Of a stretch of 9,708 nucleotides of DNA, positions 1 through 5,970 are shown piece after piece. Both the position numbers and the translations under genes were made by a program. The stretch spans positions 1 to 9,708 of the forward strand of contig JBGPIK010000266.1 of NCBI GenBank assembly GCA_041484845.1, written 5' to 3'. How positions within the stretch are numbered: the stretch's first letter is position 1; each line of letters starts with the position of its first letter. This DNA is from JBGPIK01 sp041484845 (GTDB taxonomy: Bacteria; Desulfobacterota; Binatia; UBA9968). The notes beneath the pieces are model-generated. The model did no database searches. It was given only the letters and a program-made list of their open reading frames with translations, and had not been told where the DNA came from.

Positions 1-203
1 CAGCCGATGGGAATCTCGGCTCTCATGAGACAGCTGCCGCCTGTCGGAAAACCAAGCTCGGGAGCGATCATCAAGGCAGCCTTGTAATCCTGCGGCGTCC
101 GCACCCATTTAAGATCTTTCGAGCGCGCCACCCGTGCCGCCTCCTGCACTTTCTGTTCATTATTCTTCGACCGTTCTAACCAAGCCGAATAGAAATCGCT
201 CAT
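1..203 (-). CDS. Probable cupin-type protein, N-terminal part only (runs off left edge)
   Basis: An open reading frame on the minus strand starts at ATG (201-203) and stays open to the window edge, giving 67 complete codons. It begins MSDFYSAWLERSKNNEQKV. The start is supported by a GGGAGG Shine-Dalgarno sequence at 208-213, four bases upstream. The N-terminal third is charged and probably helical, with no signal peptide or membrane segment, so a cytoplasmic protein is likely. The last visible residues (LGFPTGGSCLMRAEIPIG) look like the entry into a cupin beta-barrel, where a strand ending in a Pro-Gly or Pro-Ile-Gly turn precedes a metal-binding HxH...E motif. That motif would lie beyond the window, so the family assignment is inference. 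The gene is divergent from the M20 hydrolase, and the 149-base gap must hold promoters for both. Coding status is fairly sure; the family is not. Confidence 0.6.
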   Translation of the reverse strand, partial: MSDFYSAWLERSKNNEQKVQEAARVARSKDLKWVRTPQDYKAALMIAPELGFPTGGSCLMRAEIPIG

Positions 204-352
204 CTCGCCTCCCATGCAATATCGTTAATCTTATCATTCCTAACGAACCGCGTCTGGGTTGTCAAATTACCCCGGCGCCATGCTTGCCGGTTTGCGGTCG
301 CACCGTGAAATTGCTACGTCTCTCTCCAGCGTACTTAAAGACGCGCGTTGCC

Positions 353-1813
353 GTGAAGAAGATCATCGTCACATTGATCGGCCTGCTTGCCATCATGGCC
401 GGAGTCGCTCTCGTCCGCACGGCTCGCTTCACTTCGCGCCAGATCCAGGTTCTAGCCGCTGAAGCCATCACGTTGGATTCTGACAAGATGGCGGAACGGC
501 TATCGCACGCGATTCAGCACAAGACGATTTCGGATCGCGTTCTTAATCCATCCGCGACCGCAGTATTCAAGCACTTTCATACGTTCCTCGAAAATTCTTT
601 TCCCTTAATTCATGCTCATCTGGCGAAAGAAATAGTCGGTGAGAACAGTCTGCTTTTCACCTGGAAAGGACGAGATAATACACTAAAGCCAATTCTTCTC
701 ATGGGGCACATGGATGTCGTGCCGGTTGATCCCAAGACCGAGAACGACTGGAGCTATCCGCCCTTCTCCGGCCGCATCGCCGACGGTTATCTCTGGGGAC
801 GGGGAACGATGGACGATAAAGTAACCGTCCTCGGCATTCTTGAAGCCGCCGAATACTTGCTAGCGAGCGGATACAAGCCCCGCCGTACCCTGTATTTCGC
901 CTTTGGCCATGACGAAGAGATCGGCGGGAGCAACGGCGCTGCTAAAATTGCGGCGCTATTGCAGGAGCGAAATATCGTCTTCGATTATGTGCTCGACGAA
1001 GGCGGTAACATACTCGATGGGATTATTCCCGGCACCACCGCGCCCGTAGCTTTGATCGGCATCGCGGAAAAAGGCTATGTAAGTTTGGAATTAACGGTTA
1101 AAACTCCCGGCGGGCATACTTCTACCCCGCCTGATCACACCGCGATCGGCATCCTGAGCAGCGCGATCGCTAAACTCGAACGTTCGCCTTTTCCTGCGCG
1201 CCTCAGCGCGCCGCTACGGCAAATGTTGGCCTTTATCGGACCGGAGATGCCGTGGCCAAATAAATTTGCCTTAGCGAACCTCTGGCTCTTCGAGCCTTTG
1301 ATACGAAGACAGTTTGCGCAATCTCCGCTCACGAATGCCGCCATCCGTACCACCCTGGCGGCGACCGTTTTCTACTCCGGCGTCAGAGAAAACGTCTTGC
1401 CCGCCAGCGCCGCGGCGATCGTTAATCTGCGCATCCTGCCGGGTGAAACTGTCAACGGCGTGATCGAGCACGCGCGCCGGGTCATCGACAATGATCACGT
1501 GAAGATCTCCCCGCTCGAGACTGGCGTTGAACCGTCGGCGATCTCGGATCCGCAATCCGCGGGTTTTCAACAGCTGCACCGCGCCATCAAAGAGGCGGCG
1601 CCGGGAATCATCGTCGCTCCCGCGTTGCTGGTTGCCGCCACGGATTCGCGTCATTATGCGCCGCTGAGCCAAAACATTTTTCGTTTTTTGCCGATTACCC
1701 TGCGCCGGGAAGATCCGGGCCGCTTTCACGGTCTCAACGAAAGGATCTCGATTAGCGATTACGAGCGTTGCGTGCGCTTTTTTGTGCAATTGATGCGCGA
1801 CAGCGATTCGTAG
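353..1813 (+). CDS. Membrane-anchored M20 family metallopeptidase/amidohydrolase (PM20D1/carboxypeptidase S type)
   Basis: This is a di-zinc hydrolase of peptidase family M20, 486 residues from the chosen GTG. Visible motifs are GHMDVVP (zinc ligand His119, supporting Asp121), GRGTMDDK (bridging Asp154), HDEEIGG (catalytic Glu188, zinc ligand Glu189), LDEGG (Asp215), the dimerisation-lid region after GYVSLELTVKTPGGHTS, TDSRHY (around His434) and FHGLNERI (probable last zinc ligand, His459). The set is complete, so the enzyme should be active. Residues 2-20 form one hydrophobic helix followed by VRTARFTSRQ, the usual N-terminal anchor of this subgroup, so the catalytic domain probably faces the periplasm. 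The frame is open upstream to 134, but those extra residues lack family character and would overlap the divergent gene. GTG at 353 puts a Lys-Lys-initiated anchor at the N-terminus, although no strong ribosome site is visible; GTG at 305 is the alternative. Relatives cleave peptides or N-acyl amino acids; the substrate here is unknown. Confidence 0.9.
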   Translation: MKKIIVTLIGLLAIMAGVALVRTARFTSRQIQVLAAEAITLDSDKMAERLSHAIQHKTISDRVLNPSATAVFKHFHTFLENSFPLIHAHLAKEIVGENSLLFTWKGRDNTLKPILLMGHMDVVPVDPKTENDWSYPPFSGRIADGYLWGRGTMDDKVTVLGILEAAEYLLASGYKPRRTLYFAFGHDEEIGGSNGAAKIAALLQERNIVFDYVLDEGGNILDGIIPGTTAPVALIGIAEKGYVSLELTVKTPGGHTSTPPDHTAIGILSSAIAKLERSPFPARLSAPLRQMLAFIGPEMPWPNKFALANLWLFEPLIRRQFAQSPLTNAAIRTTLAATVFYSGVRENVLPASAAAIVNLRILPGETVNGVIEHARRVIDNDHVKISPLETGVEPSAISDPQSAGFQQLHRAIKEAAPGIIVAPALLVAATDSRHYAPLSQNIFRFLPITLRREDPGRFHGLNERISISDYERCVRFFVQLMRDSDS

Positions 1814-1820
1814 GAGGACC

Positions 1821-2816
1821 TCAGCTCTTAGCGCCGTAGAGCGATTTGATAAAACCGCTGTCTTCAAGCTCCTTGATAAACCGGTTGTCCATAAATTCCG
1901 CCGCCTTCACGTTGGGCGTTTGCGGATTACGCTGCCGAATAAAGTCCACCACCGCCTGCAATCCGCGTTCGCTGACATAGGGTGTTCGCGGAATGACGCG
2001 GCCGACAAAATAGTCATAGCTCGCGTTGAGAATGTCTTTGTCATCCGTGCGCATGTACTTGGTAAGAGTTTTGAGCGTGATCTCTCGGTGGGTCTGGCTG
2101 TAGTGAATGGCCGCGACGAACCCTTTCGTGAAGCGCCGCACCATTTCAGGGTTGTCCCGAATCAGGGTTTGCGTGGTAATCAGCGAGGCGGCTTCGTAGG
2201 GAATATTTGCCTGTGCCAAATCTAACAAGGTATTGAATCCCAGTCTTTGCGCTGCAACGTAACCCGCCACCGCGACAACCGTCGCATCGACGATCCCCTG
2301 GCTCACCGCCATGACCCGCTCCATGTCGCTGCCGATGCTAATGTAACTCACATCTTTTTCGCCAAGTCCCAATTTCTGCACGGCCACGCGGGCCGCAAGA
2401 TCGGAGTCCGTCCCCGGACGGCTGACGGCGACTTTTTTCCCCTTCAAATCGTTCCCGGTTTTTATGTCTTTCTTCGCCACCAGATAAAACAATAATCCGG
2501 GAGTCGCCGTGGCTATAAGCATGGTGTCTACGCCGCCCAATTTGGCGAGAACCGATGAACTCGCGCCCAAACCGGCAAATTGAGCGTCCTTAGTCGCCAG
2601 AGCGTTAATCGCAATCGTGCTGCCGCGAAAGAAGACTACATCGACATCAAGACCATATTGACGATAAAGGCCCGCTTCGCGTCCGACCCAAAATGGCGTA
2701 AGATTACCGCCGCTGGAGCCAAATGCCAGTATGGCCCGGTCGAGCTTTTGTGCTGAAACAGTGACCGGCGTAAGCGCCAGTAGTATTGTAAGCCAGAACT
2801 TTAAATACCCTTCCAT
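1821..2816 (-). CDS. Secreted NMT1/SsuA-like ABC-type substrate-binding protein
   Basis: The product is a 331-residue periplasmic solute-binding protein of the type II fold (NMT1/SsuA/TauA/ThiY-like). A Sec signal peptide covers residues 1-22 (MEGYLKFWLTILLALTP..., cleavage after VSA). The hallmark first-lobe segment NLTPFWVGREAGLYRQYGLD (39-58) follows, then the ligand-loop segment ATKDAQFAGLG (74-84) and the second-lobe segment DLKGKKVAVSRPGTDSDLAAR (from 123). No lipobox cysteine is present, so it should be soluble in the periplasm. The frame is open further upstream into the MFS gene, but ATG 2814-2816 is clearly the start. AGGAGG lies six bases upstream and the signal peptide begins there. 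Family members bind sulfonates, pyrimidine thiamine precursors, aromatic acids or other small organics; the ligand cannot be read from sequence. No ABC permease or ATPase is next to it. It is the second gene after an MFS exporter, 32 bases downstream, and is probably co-transcribed. Confidence 0.88.
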   Translation of the reverse strand: MEGYLKFWLTILLALTPVTVSAQKLDRAILAFGSSGGNLTPFWVGREAGLYRQYGLDVDVVFFRGSTIAINALATKDAQFAGLGASSSVLAKLGGVDTMLIATATPGLLFYLVAKKDIKTGNDLKGKKVAVSRPGTDSDLAARVAVQKLGLGEKDVSYISIGSDMERVMAVSQGIVDATVVAVAGYVAAQRLGFNTLLDLAQANIPYEAASLITTQTLIRDNPEMVRRFTKGFVAAIHYSQTHREITLKTLTKYMRTDDKDILNASYDYFVGRVIPRTPYVSERGLQAVVDFIRQRNPQTPNVKAAEFMDNRFIKELEDSGFIKSLYGAKS

Positions 2817-2822
2817 ATCTTC

Positions 2823-2828
2823 CCTCCT
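2823..2828 (-). promoter_or_regulatory. Ribosome binding site that fixes the start of the substrate-binding protein
   Basis: The minus strand reads AGGAGG, then six bases (GAAGAT), then ATG. It matches the anti-Shine-Dalgarno consensus fully at good spacing. It lies in the 32-base gap after the MFS stop codon, so the second gene can be translated independently of the first. Confidence 0.85.
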
Positions 2829-2848
2829 GAAAAACACATTGTTCAACC

Positions 2849-4078
2849 TTAGATAGGTGCCGGCGCTTTGCGCTTGGCGGCAGTCGCAAGAAACATCGCG
2901 CCGATGAGTATCAAGACGACCGTGCCCATTTCTATGGCCATGGGCGCGCCCGTCCATTCAGCTAAAAAACCGGCTTGCATCCCTCCGAGCTCCCTTAGCC
3001 CACCGCCCGTGAGACCATAAAAGCCCAAGACCCGGCCGCGAAAAGACTCTTCAACCATCAACTGAATGGAAGTTTGCAGCAAGGTTTCAAACAAGGTGCT
3101 CAACGCGCCGACGATGACCAGGAGCGCAAAGGACAGCTGAACGTGACGGCTCGCCGCGAAGGCAAATAAGGCGATTGAAAAGCCCACCAGTATAGCGAAA
3201 ATACGCCCGCCTCTGGCTTCCACTCGGCCTAGGGATGCCAAGCACAATGAACCGATGATCGTACCGAGTCCCGGGGCGGCAGCAAGGTAGCCGAGTCCCG
3301 CCGCACCCAATAGAAGAACCTCTTTCGCGAACACCGGCATGAGAGTGATATAAGATCTACCGAAAATGTTGAAGATCGCCGACACGACGAGCAACGTAGT
3401 GATCGCATGGTGTCTACGGACATAGCCTAGGGCATCGAACAAACTTTGCAGCACCGTCGTTTTGGTTTTGTCAAAACTCTGTGGCGGGATATGGATACGC
3501 AGCAATGCGGCGATGACCGCCAGATAACTTATTACATTAATATATAAGCAGCCGTCGATCCCGATCCAACCGACCGAGAGACCCACCAAGCTGGGACCAA
3601 GAAGCCCGGCGCCGTTCCAAGTGACTGCATTCAAGGCCAAAGCATTTACCAGATCCTCGCGCCTGACGAGTTGCGGCAGCAAAGCCTGACGCACCGGCTG
3701 TTCGAATGCCCACGTCGTTGACGTCATAGCGCCAAGCACGAAGATGTGCCACACCTGAATCGACTTTAGCGTAACGAGCACGGCCATGACCAAAGCGCTC
3801 AAGGCGGAAATGATTTGGATTCCCAGCATCACCTTGCGCCGATCAATGCGATCCGACATCAGACCGCCCAAAACAAAGAAGCAAAGCAGCAGCACCATGC
3901 GCAACGAACTGAAGAGGCCGAGGTAAAACGGCGACAAGGTCAACTCGTAGAGTAACCACCCCTGGGCGACGCTTTGCATCCACGATCCGACGTTGGACAC
4001 GAAGTAGCTGGACCAAAACCAAAAATAATCCGGATAGCTAAGGGCGCGAAAGGCCCCGCCGTGACGCGAAAATTTCAT
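2849..4078 (-). CDS. MFS transporter, EntS-like (MFS_3) exporter
   Basis: This is an inner-membrane major facilitator protein, 409 residues from ATG 4076-4078, the usual length for the EntS/MFS_3 group, with about 12 hydrophobic segments. Residues 18-47 (YFWFWSSYFVSNVGSWMQS onward) form the first helix. Motif A is GGLMSDRIDRRKVM (71-84). The segment FEQPVRQALLPQLV, followed by a NALALNAVTWNGA stretch (125-158), and then GPSLVG (161-166) are typical of this exporter group. The C-terminal half has ESFRGRVLGFYGLTGGGL (343-360). Relatives export siderophores or drugs by proton antiport; the substrate here is unknown. The frame stays open to an in-frame TTG at 4112-4114, and GTG codons lie directly before the ATG. 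None has a convincing ribosome site, and ATG 4078 gives the cytoplasmic tail normal for the family. It is first in a probable two-gene unit with the binding protein. Confidence 0.88.
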   Translation of the reverse strand: MKFSRHGGAFRALSYPDYFWFWSSYFVSNVGSWMQSVAQGWLLYELTLSPFYLGLFSSLRMVLLLCFFVLGGLMSDRIDRRKVMLGIQIISALSALVMAVLVTLKSIQVWHIFVLGAMTSTTWAFEQPVRQALLPQLVRREDLVNALALNAVTWNGAGLLGPSLVGLSVGWIGIDGCLYINVISYLAVIAALLRIHIPPQSFDKTKTTVLQSLFDALGYVRRHHAITTLLVVSAIFNIFGRSYITLMPVFAKEVLLLGAAGLGYLAAAPGLGTIIGSLCLASLGRVEARGGRIFAILVGFSIALFAFAASRHVQLSFALLVIVGALSTLFETLLQTSIQLMVEESFRGRVLGFYGLTGGGLRELGGMQAGFLAEWTGAPMAIEMGTVVLILIGAMFLATAAKRKAPAPI

Positions 4079-4103
4079 CACCACAAAGAAGGCACAACTG
4101 CCG

Positions 4104-4132
4104 ATCAGGGTCAACTGCCGGGGTTGCCTGAT
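4104..4132 (-). promoter_or_regulatory. Bulged stem-loop in the leader of the MFS gene
   Basis: In plus-strand orientation, ATCAGG (4104-4109) pairs with CCTGAT (4127-4132). After a two-base bulge (4110-4111), CAAC (4112-4115) pairs with GTTG (4123-4126), leaving a seven-base loop. The base of the stem is 25 bases upstream of the MFS ATG and the structure covers the alternative TTG start. It could shape translation or be a protein-binding inverted repeat. Only the pairing is seen; the role is inference. Confidence 0.3.
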
Positions 4133-4173
4133 TGCGAATATCCTGGTTTACTTCCACGTGTAGGCGGTTAGCC

Positions 4174-4187
4174 CGGAATGAATTCCG
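4174..4187. repeat. Short inverted repeat CGGAAT/ATTCCG
   Basis: Six-base arms, CGGAAT at 4174-4179 and ATTCCG at 4182-4187, are separated by two bases. This is the first of the series of small hairpins in this intergenic segment. With such a tight loop it acts more like a near-palindromic protein site or a repeat end than a stable RNA hairpin. Confidence 0.4.
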
Positions 4188-4205
4188 CTCGAGTACCATT
4201 GAATA

Positions 4206-4227
4206 ACCCCGCAGCAAGCTGCGGGGT
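4206..4227. repeat. Perfect 10-bp hairpin, REP-like or terminator-like
   Basis: Arms ACCCCGCAGC (4206-4215) and GCTGCGGGGT (4218-4227) are perfectly complementary around a two-base AA centre. It is GC-rich and the strongest inverted repeat in the window. No T-run follows on either strand, so intrinsic termination is not clearly supported. The core GCAGCAAGCTGC recurs at 4361-4372, which points to a dispersed repeat family. Confidence 0.65.
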
Positions 4228-4264
4228 ATCAGAACTCGGCGATGGGATTTGTCTTAAAGGCGTC

Positions 4265-4289
4265 ACCCCCGAACGTTTTTATCGGGGGT
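4265..4289. repeat. Perfect 8-bp hairpin ACCCCCGA/TCGGGGGT
   Basis: The arms are 4265-4272 and 4282-4289, with a nine-base loop (ACGTTTTTA). The stem is stable and GC-rich. The T-run lies inside the loop rather than after the stem, so it is not a standard terminator. It lies 37 bases after the 10-bp hairpin and is probably part of the same composite element. Confidence 0.55.
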
Positions 4290-4306
4290 CCAGTTCCGAA
4301 CCCGCC

Positions 4307-4339
4307 TGGATTCCCGTTTAAAACATACGGTAATGACGG
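4307..4339. repeat. Degenerate REP-like repeat (TGGATTCCCG ... AATGACGG)
   Basis: The segment begins TGGATTCCCG and ends TAATGACGG. Arms ATTCCCGT (4310-4317) and ACGGTAAT (4327-4334) pair at seven of eight positions around a nine-base loop. The outline of a TGGATTCCCG arm and a matching arm ending in AATGACGG resembles a well-known class of dispersed hairpin repeats found between genes in many proteobacteria. The assignment rests on resemblance only. Confidence 0.5.
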
Positions 4340-4360
4340 ACTTCGGATCGGCGACTTAAC

Positions 4361-4372
4361 GCAGCAAGCTGC
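4361..4372. repeat. Second copy of the 12-mer GCAGCAAGCTGC
   Basis: The bases match exactly the core of the hairpin at 4211-4222, 150 bases upstream. GCAGC and GCTGC pair around AA. The outer arms of the first copy are not conserved here: CC(C) is replaced by TTAAC on the left and GGGGT by TGGGA on the right, so only a five-base stem remains. Confidence 0.5.
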
Positions 4373-4528
4373 TGGGAATCCACCCATAGAGATTGAAGGG
4401 CAACCGCCGCCGTCTAGTCTTCGCGGAGATAGGACAAAAAAAGCCATGGGAATGGGACTGGCCCGTAATGGAACCTATTTTGGGGGGCATAGAAGAACAT
4501 AAGCGTCACACAAGCTGTCAAAAAGTGT

Positions 4529-4534
4529 AGGAGG
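4529..4534 (+). promoter_or_regulatory. Ribosome binding site of the Met-rich protein gene
   Basis: AGGAGG lies eight bases before a GTG codon at 4543-4545. The strong match at good spacing supports translation of this short gene and selects GTG as its start. Confidence 0.8.
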
Positions 4535-4542
4535 ACGGTTCA

Positions 4543-4911
4543 GTGAAAAAATCTGTTTACGCGTTGGTGTTGGGTTTGCTCATAATTTTTGCCGCAGGAG
4601 GCGCTTATTCCCAAGAACATAGTATGCAAGGACCTGCGAAAAACCTAGAGGAAAGGCCAGGCATGCCTCAATCGGGCGGCGCTATGGGAGGTATGATGAG
4701 CCATGAGGGCACGGGGATGATGGGTCACGCAGGCATGCGAATGAGAGGCGGTGAGGGGCCGGGAATGATGATACGCAATCCCCACCTAGCGGGAATCATG
4801 ATGCAAATGCGCGGCGAGATGATGCGCATTCACGGCGAAGCCATGATGAAACGGGGGGACGTGCTAAGGCGTTACGGCGAACGCCTCGAAAAGGAAGGCA
4901 CTTCAAAGTAG
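4543..4911 (+). CDS. Small secreted Met-rich protein, possible metal (copper) binder
   Basis: The product has 122 residues from a GTG start with a strong ribosome site. Residues 1-23 form a Sec signal peptide (two lysines, then ALVLGLLIIFAAGG, cleavage near AYS before Gln24), so the mature protein of about 99 residues is periplasmic or outside the cell. The mature part holds 18 methionines and 5 histidines and no cysteine. Residues 47-76 are Met/Gly-rich and flexible (AMGGMM, GTGMMGHAGMRM, GPGMM). Residues 80-118 look like one amphipathic helix with MM pairs at 86-87, 93-94 and 101-102. Such Met/His clusters are typical of periplasmic proteins that bind Cu(I) or Ag(I). The helical tail also recalls Spy/CpxP-type small periplasmic proteins, but the LTxxQ motif is absent. 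I do not recognise a named family. No metal-transport genes are adjacent, so the metal role is inference; reality as a gene is fairly sure. Confidence 0.75.
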   Translation: MKKSVYALVLGLLIIFAAGGAYSQEHSMQGPAKNLEERPGMPQSGGAMGGMMSHEGTGMMGHAGMRMRGGEGPGMMIRNPHLAGIMMQMRGEMMRIHGEAMMKRGDVLRRYGERLEKEGTSK

Positions 4912-5038
4912 ACCCTTAAATAGCTGAAGCAGGCGCTGTTCGCTCTCAGGAAGCGCCGCGTCCGCGTGAGCGTGAGCGCGATCGGTAATCTTTCCGTGAA
5001 GACTTGCAAGTCGCTCCCGTAAAAACTAAAAAGCAGTT

Positions 5039-5266
5039 ATGGAAGCGATACCGCCGGTACTTTGTAGCTGCAAAGTGGTCGAGGAGAGACTCCGTTTCTG
5101 TGCCTTGCACGAAAATGCGCAGCGACTGCTGGTCGCATGTGAATATGTCCGAAAGTTTCTCACCAACCTCACCGTTGCTAGGCAAGAAGATGCGAATTTA
5201 GTCCGGGAGCTCGTATTGCCTTACTTGGACAATGTGATTGCGGCCGCGAAAACGATCGAACCCTAG
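5039..5266 (+). CDS. Hypothetical 75-residue protein, doubtful
   Basis: The frame runs from ATG 5039 to a TAG at 5266. The product would be soluble and mostly helical. It has Cys9 and Cys11 (LCSCK), then Cys21 and Cys34, and an acidic amphipathic second half (ANLVRELVLPYLDNVIAAAK). That half reads like real protein, with hydrophobic residues spaced as in a helical hairpin. Against it, no Shine-Dalgarno sequence precedes the ATG, and frames on the other strand and in the next frame are also open here. It could be a true small gene, or a remnant of one. If it is not real, 4912-5381 is an intergenic region with only a weak GGCGCT/AGCGCC hairpin (4932-4937 and 4952-4957, 14-base loop, no T-run). 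Confidence 0.35.
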   Translation: MEAIPPVLCSCKVVEERLRFCALHENAQRLLVACEYVRKFLTNLTVARQEDANLVRELVLPYLDNVIAAAKTIEP

Positions 5267-5381
5267 TTCAAGGTGGTCTATTCCTAATCCAAAGACCGCC
5301 GAGGCCTTCGCACGCGCCTTTCCGCAAAGCGGCGAGCGCATGTTGAAAAACACAGATTCGAAACACCGACAAGAGACCGAT

Positions 5382-5651
5382 TCAAAGCATCTTCTTTAGG
5401 CTCGGCGCCGCTTTGAACCCCACAGTGCGGGTCGCATCGATATGAATAATCGCGCCTGTTTGCGGGTTTCTCACTTCCTTCGGCTTCCGTGCGCGCACGG
5501 AGAAAGTGCCGAATCTGGGCACTTCGAAGCGTTTATCTTCTCGCAGGCTTTTGGCCATATTGCGGAAAATGACATCCAGGACTTCGCCGGCTACTTTGTC
5601 GCTCACCTTTGCTGCGCTCGCCACTATTCTAACCAGTTCTGCCTTTGTCAT
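5382..5651 (-). CDS. HU/IHF-family nucleoid DNA-binding protein
   Basis: The product has 89 residues, the normal HU length. The N-terminal helices MTKAELVRIVASAAKVSDKV and the helix after it drive dimer formation. FGTFSVRARKPKEV (47-60) leads into the beta arm, with the conserved RNPQTG (61-66) whose proline intercalates into the DNA minor groove. VGFKAAPSLKKML closes the protein. As a homodimer or heterodimer it bends DNA and compacts the nucleoid. It resembles HU more than IHF, because the IHF-type RPGRNPKTGE arm and extended C-terminus are absent. The ATG at 5649-5651 has AGGAG about 11 bases upstream, and all family residues are included. It is a single-gene unit pointing left, divergent from the glycosyltransferases; a likely promoter lies at 5714-5740. 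Confidence 0.93.
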   Translation of the reverse strand: MTKAELVRIVASAAKVSDKVAGEVLDVIFRNMAKSLREDKRFEVPRFGTFSVRARKPKEVRNPQTGAIIHIDATRTVGFKAAPSLKKML

Positions 5652-5713
5652 AACCGCTTTGTCTCCTCGTCGACAGTTTCCGTCCCATTAAAAGGAGCCG
5701 ACACAGAGTTACT

Positions 5714-5740
5714 AATATAAATCGATACCATTGTCACCAA
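5714..5740 (-). promoter_or_regulatory. Possible sigma-70 promoter for the HU gene
   Basis: On the minus strand TTGGTG (5735-5740) and TATATT (5714-5719) are separated by 15 bases. The -10 box matches consensus at five of six positions, while the -35 match is moderate and the spacing is short. Transcription would begin some 55 bases upstream of the HU ATG, in an AT-rich stretch. Confidence 0.35.
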
Positions 5741-5928
5741 AAAAACAATCCATGACGAGATTTCTGCAAACAAATTCTCCTTCACTACTGTCATGGCGAA
5801 TTTTCAGAGTTGCACCATCTCTCTATTCTCATAACGGCGACTCATGCACTTAGCGAGCGGCCGCGTCACGACTCTTTGCTTTCGTGATCTTTCCTGGTAA
5901 TTACGACGTGCGTAGTACACTGAATCCG

Positions 5929-5940
5929 CTGGCCGGCCAG
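5929..5940. promoter_or_regulatory. Perfect 12-base palindrome upstream of the glycosyltransferase promoter
   Basis: CTGGCCGGCCAG is fully self-complementary. It ends 30 bases before the TATAAT box, placing its centre around -48 from the likely transcription start, a position used by activators. A chance GC-rich palindrome remains possible. Confidence 0.3.
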
Positions 5941-5970
5941 AACGGATCCTCGTTAAGGCATCCGGGCTTT

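Larger units (their letters stand above)
4133..4528. other. Intergenic segment rich in inverted repeats, no convincing gene
   Basis: This nearly 400-base stretch lies between the start of the MFS gene and the Met-rich protein gene. It holds at least four hairpins plus a second copy of the 12-mer core of one of them, listed separately. Short frames are open on both strands (4242-4502 plus, 4229-4447 minus), but they run straight through the hairpins and show no family character or ribosome site. I treat the segment as non-coding and repeat-derived, possibly a remnant of a miniature mobile or REP-like element. The right end must contain the promoter of the Met-rich gene, which I cannot place. 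Confidence 0.6.

Noticed and set aside
134..352. Upstream extension of the M20 hydrolase reading frame
   Set aside because: The 73 extra residues have no family character and overlap the divergent gene; the membrane anchor begins right at GTG 353.
1271..1867. Long 198-residue minus-strand frame opposite the M20 gene
   Set aside because: It is antisense to well-conserved M20 motifs, is arginine-rich and lacks any domain character.
2817..2957. Upstream extension of the substrate-binding protein into the MFS gene
   Set aside because: It would remove the signal peptide from the N-terminus, and ATG 2816 has a perfect ribosome site.
4079..4114. TTG start for the MFS gene
   Set aside because: It adds 12 residues not typical of the family, has no ribosome site and lies in a stem-loop.
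4206..4227. 10-bp GC-rich hairpin as an intrinsic terminator
   Set aside because: No U-tract follows on either strand, and both adjacent genes start here rather than end; its core is repeated, so a repeat element is more likely.
4206..4372. CRISPR array
   Set aside because: Only two 12-base copies, with unlike flanks and no regular repeat-spacer series or cas genes.
4229..4502. Overlapping short frames on both strands in the repeat region
   Set aside because: They run through several hairpins, have no ribosome sites and are rich in Pro/Gly from the repeats; probably repeat-derived.
4932..4957. GGCGCT/AGCGCC hairpin after the Met-rich gene as a terminator
   Set aside because: The stem is only six pairs with a 14-base loop and no following T-run.
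5442..5720. Plus-strand frames opposite the HU gene
   Set aside because: They are antisense to a fully conserved HU protein and have no family features.
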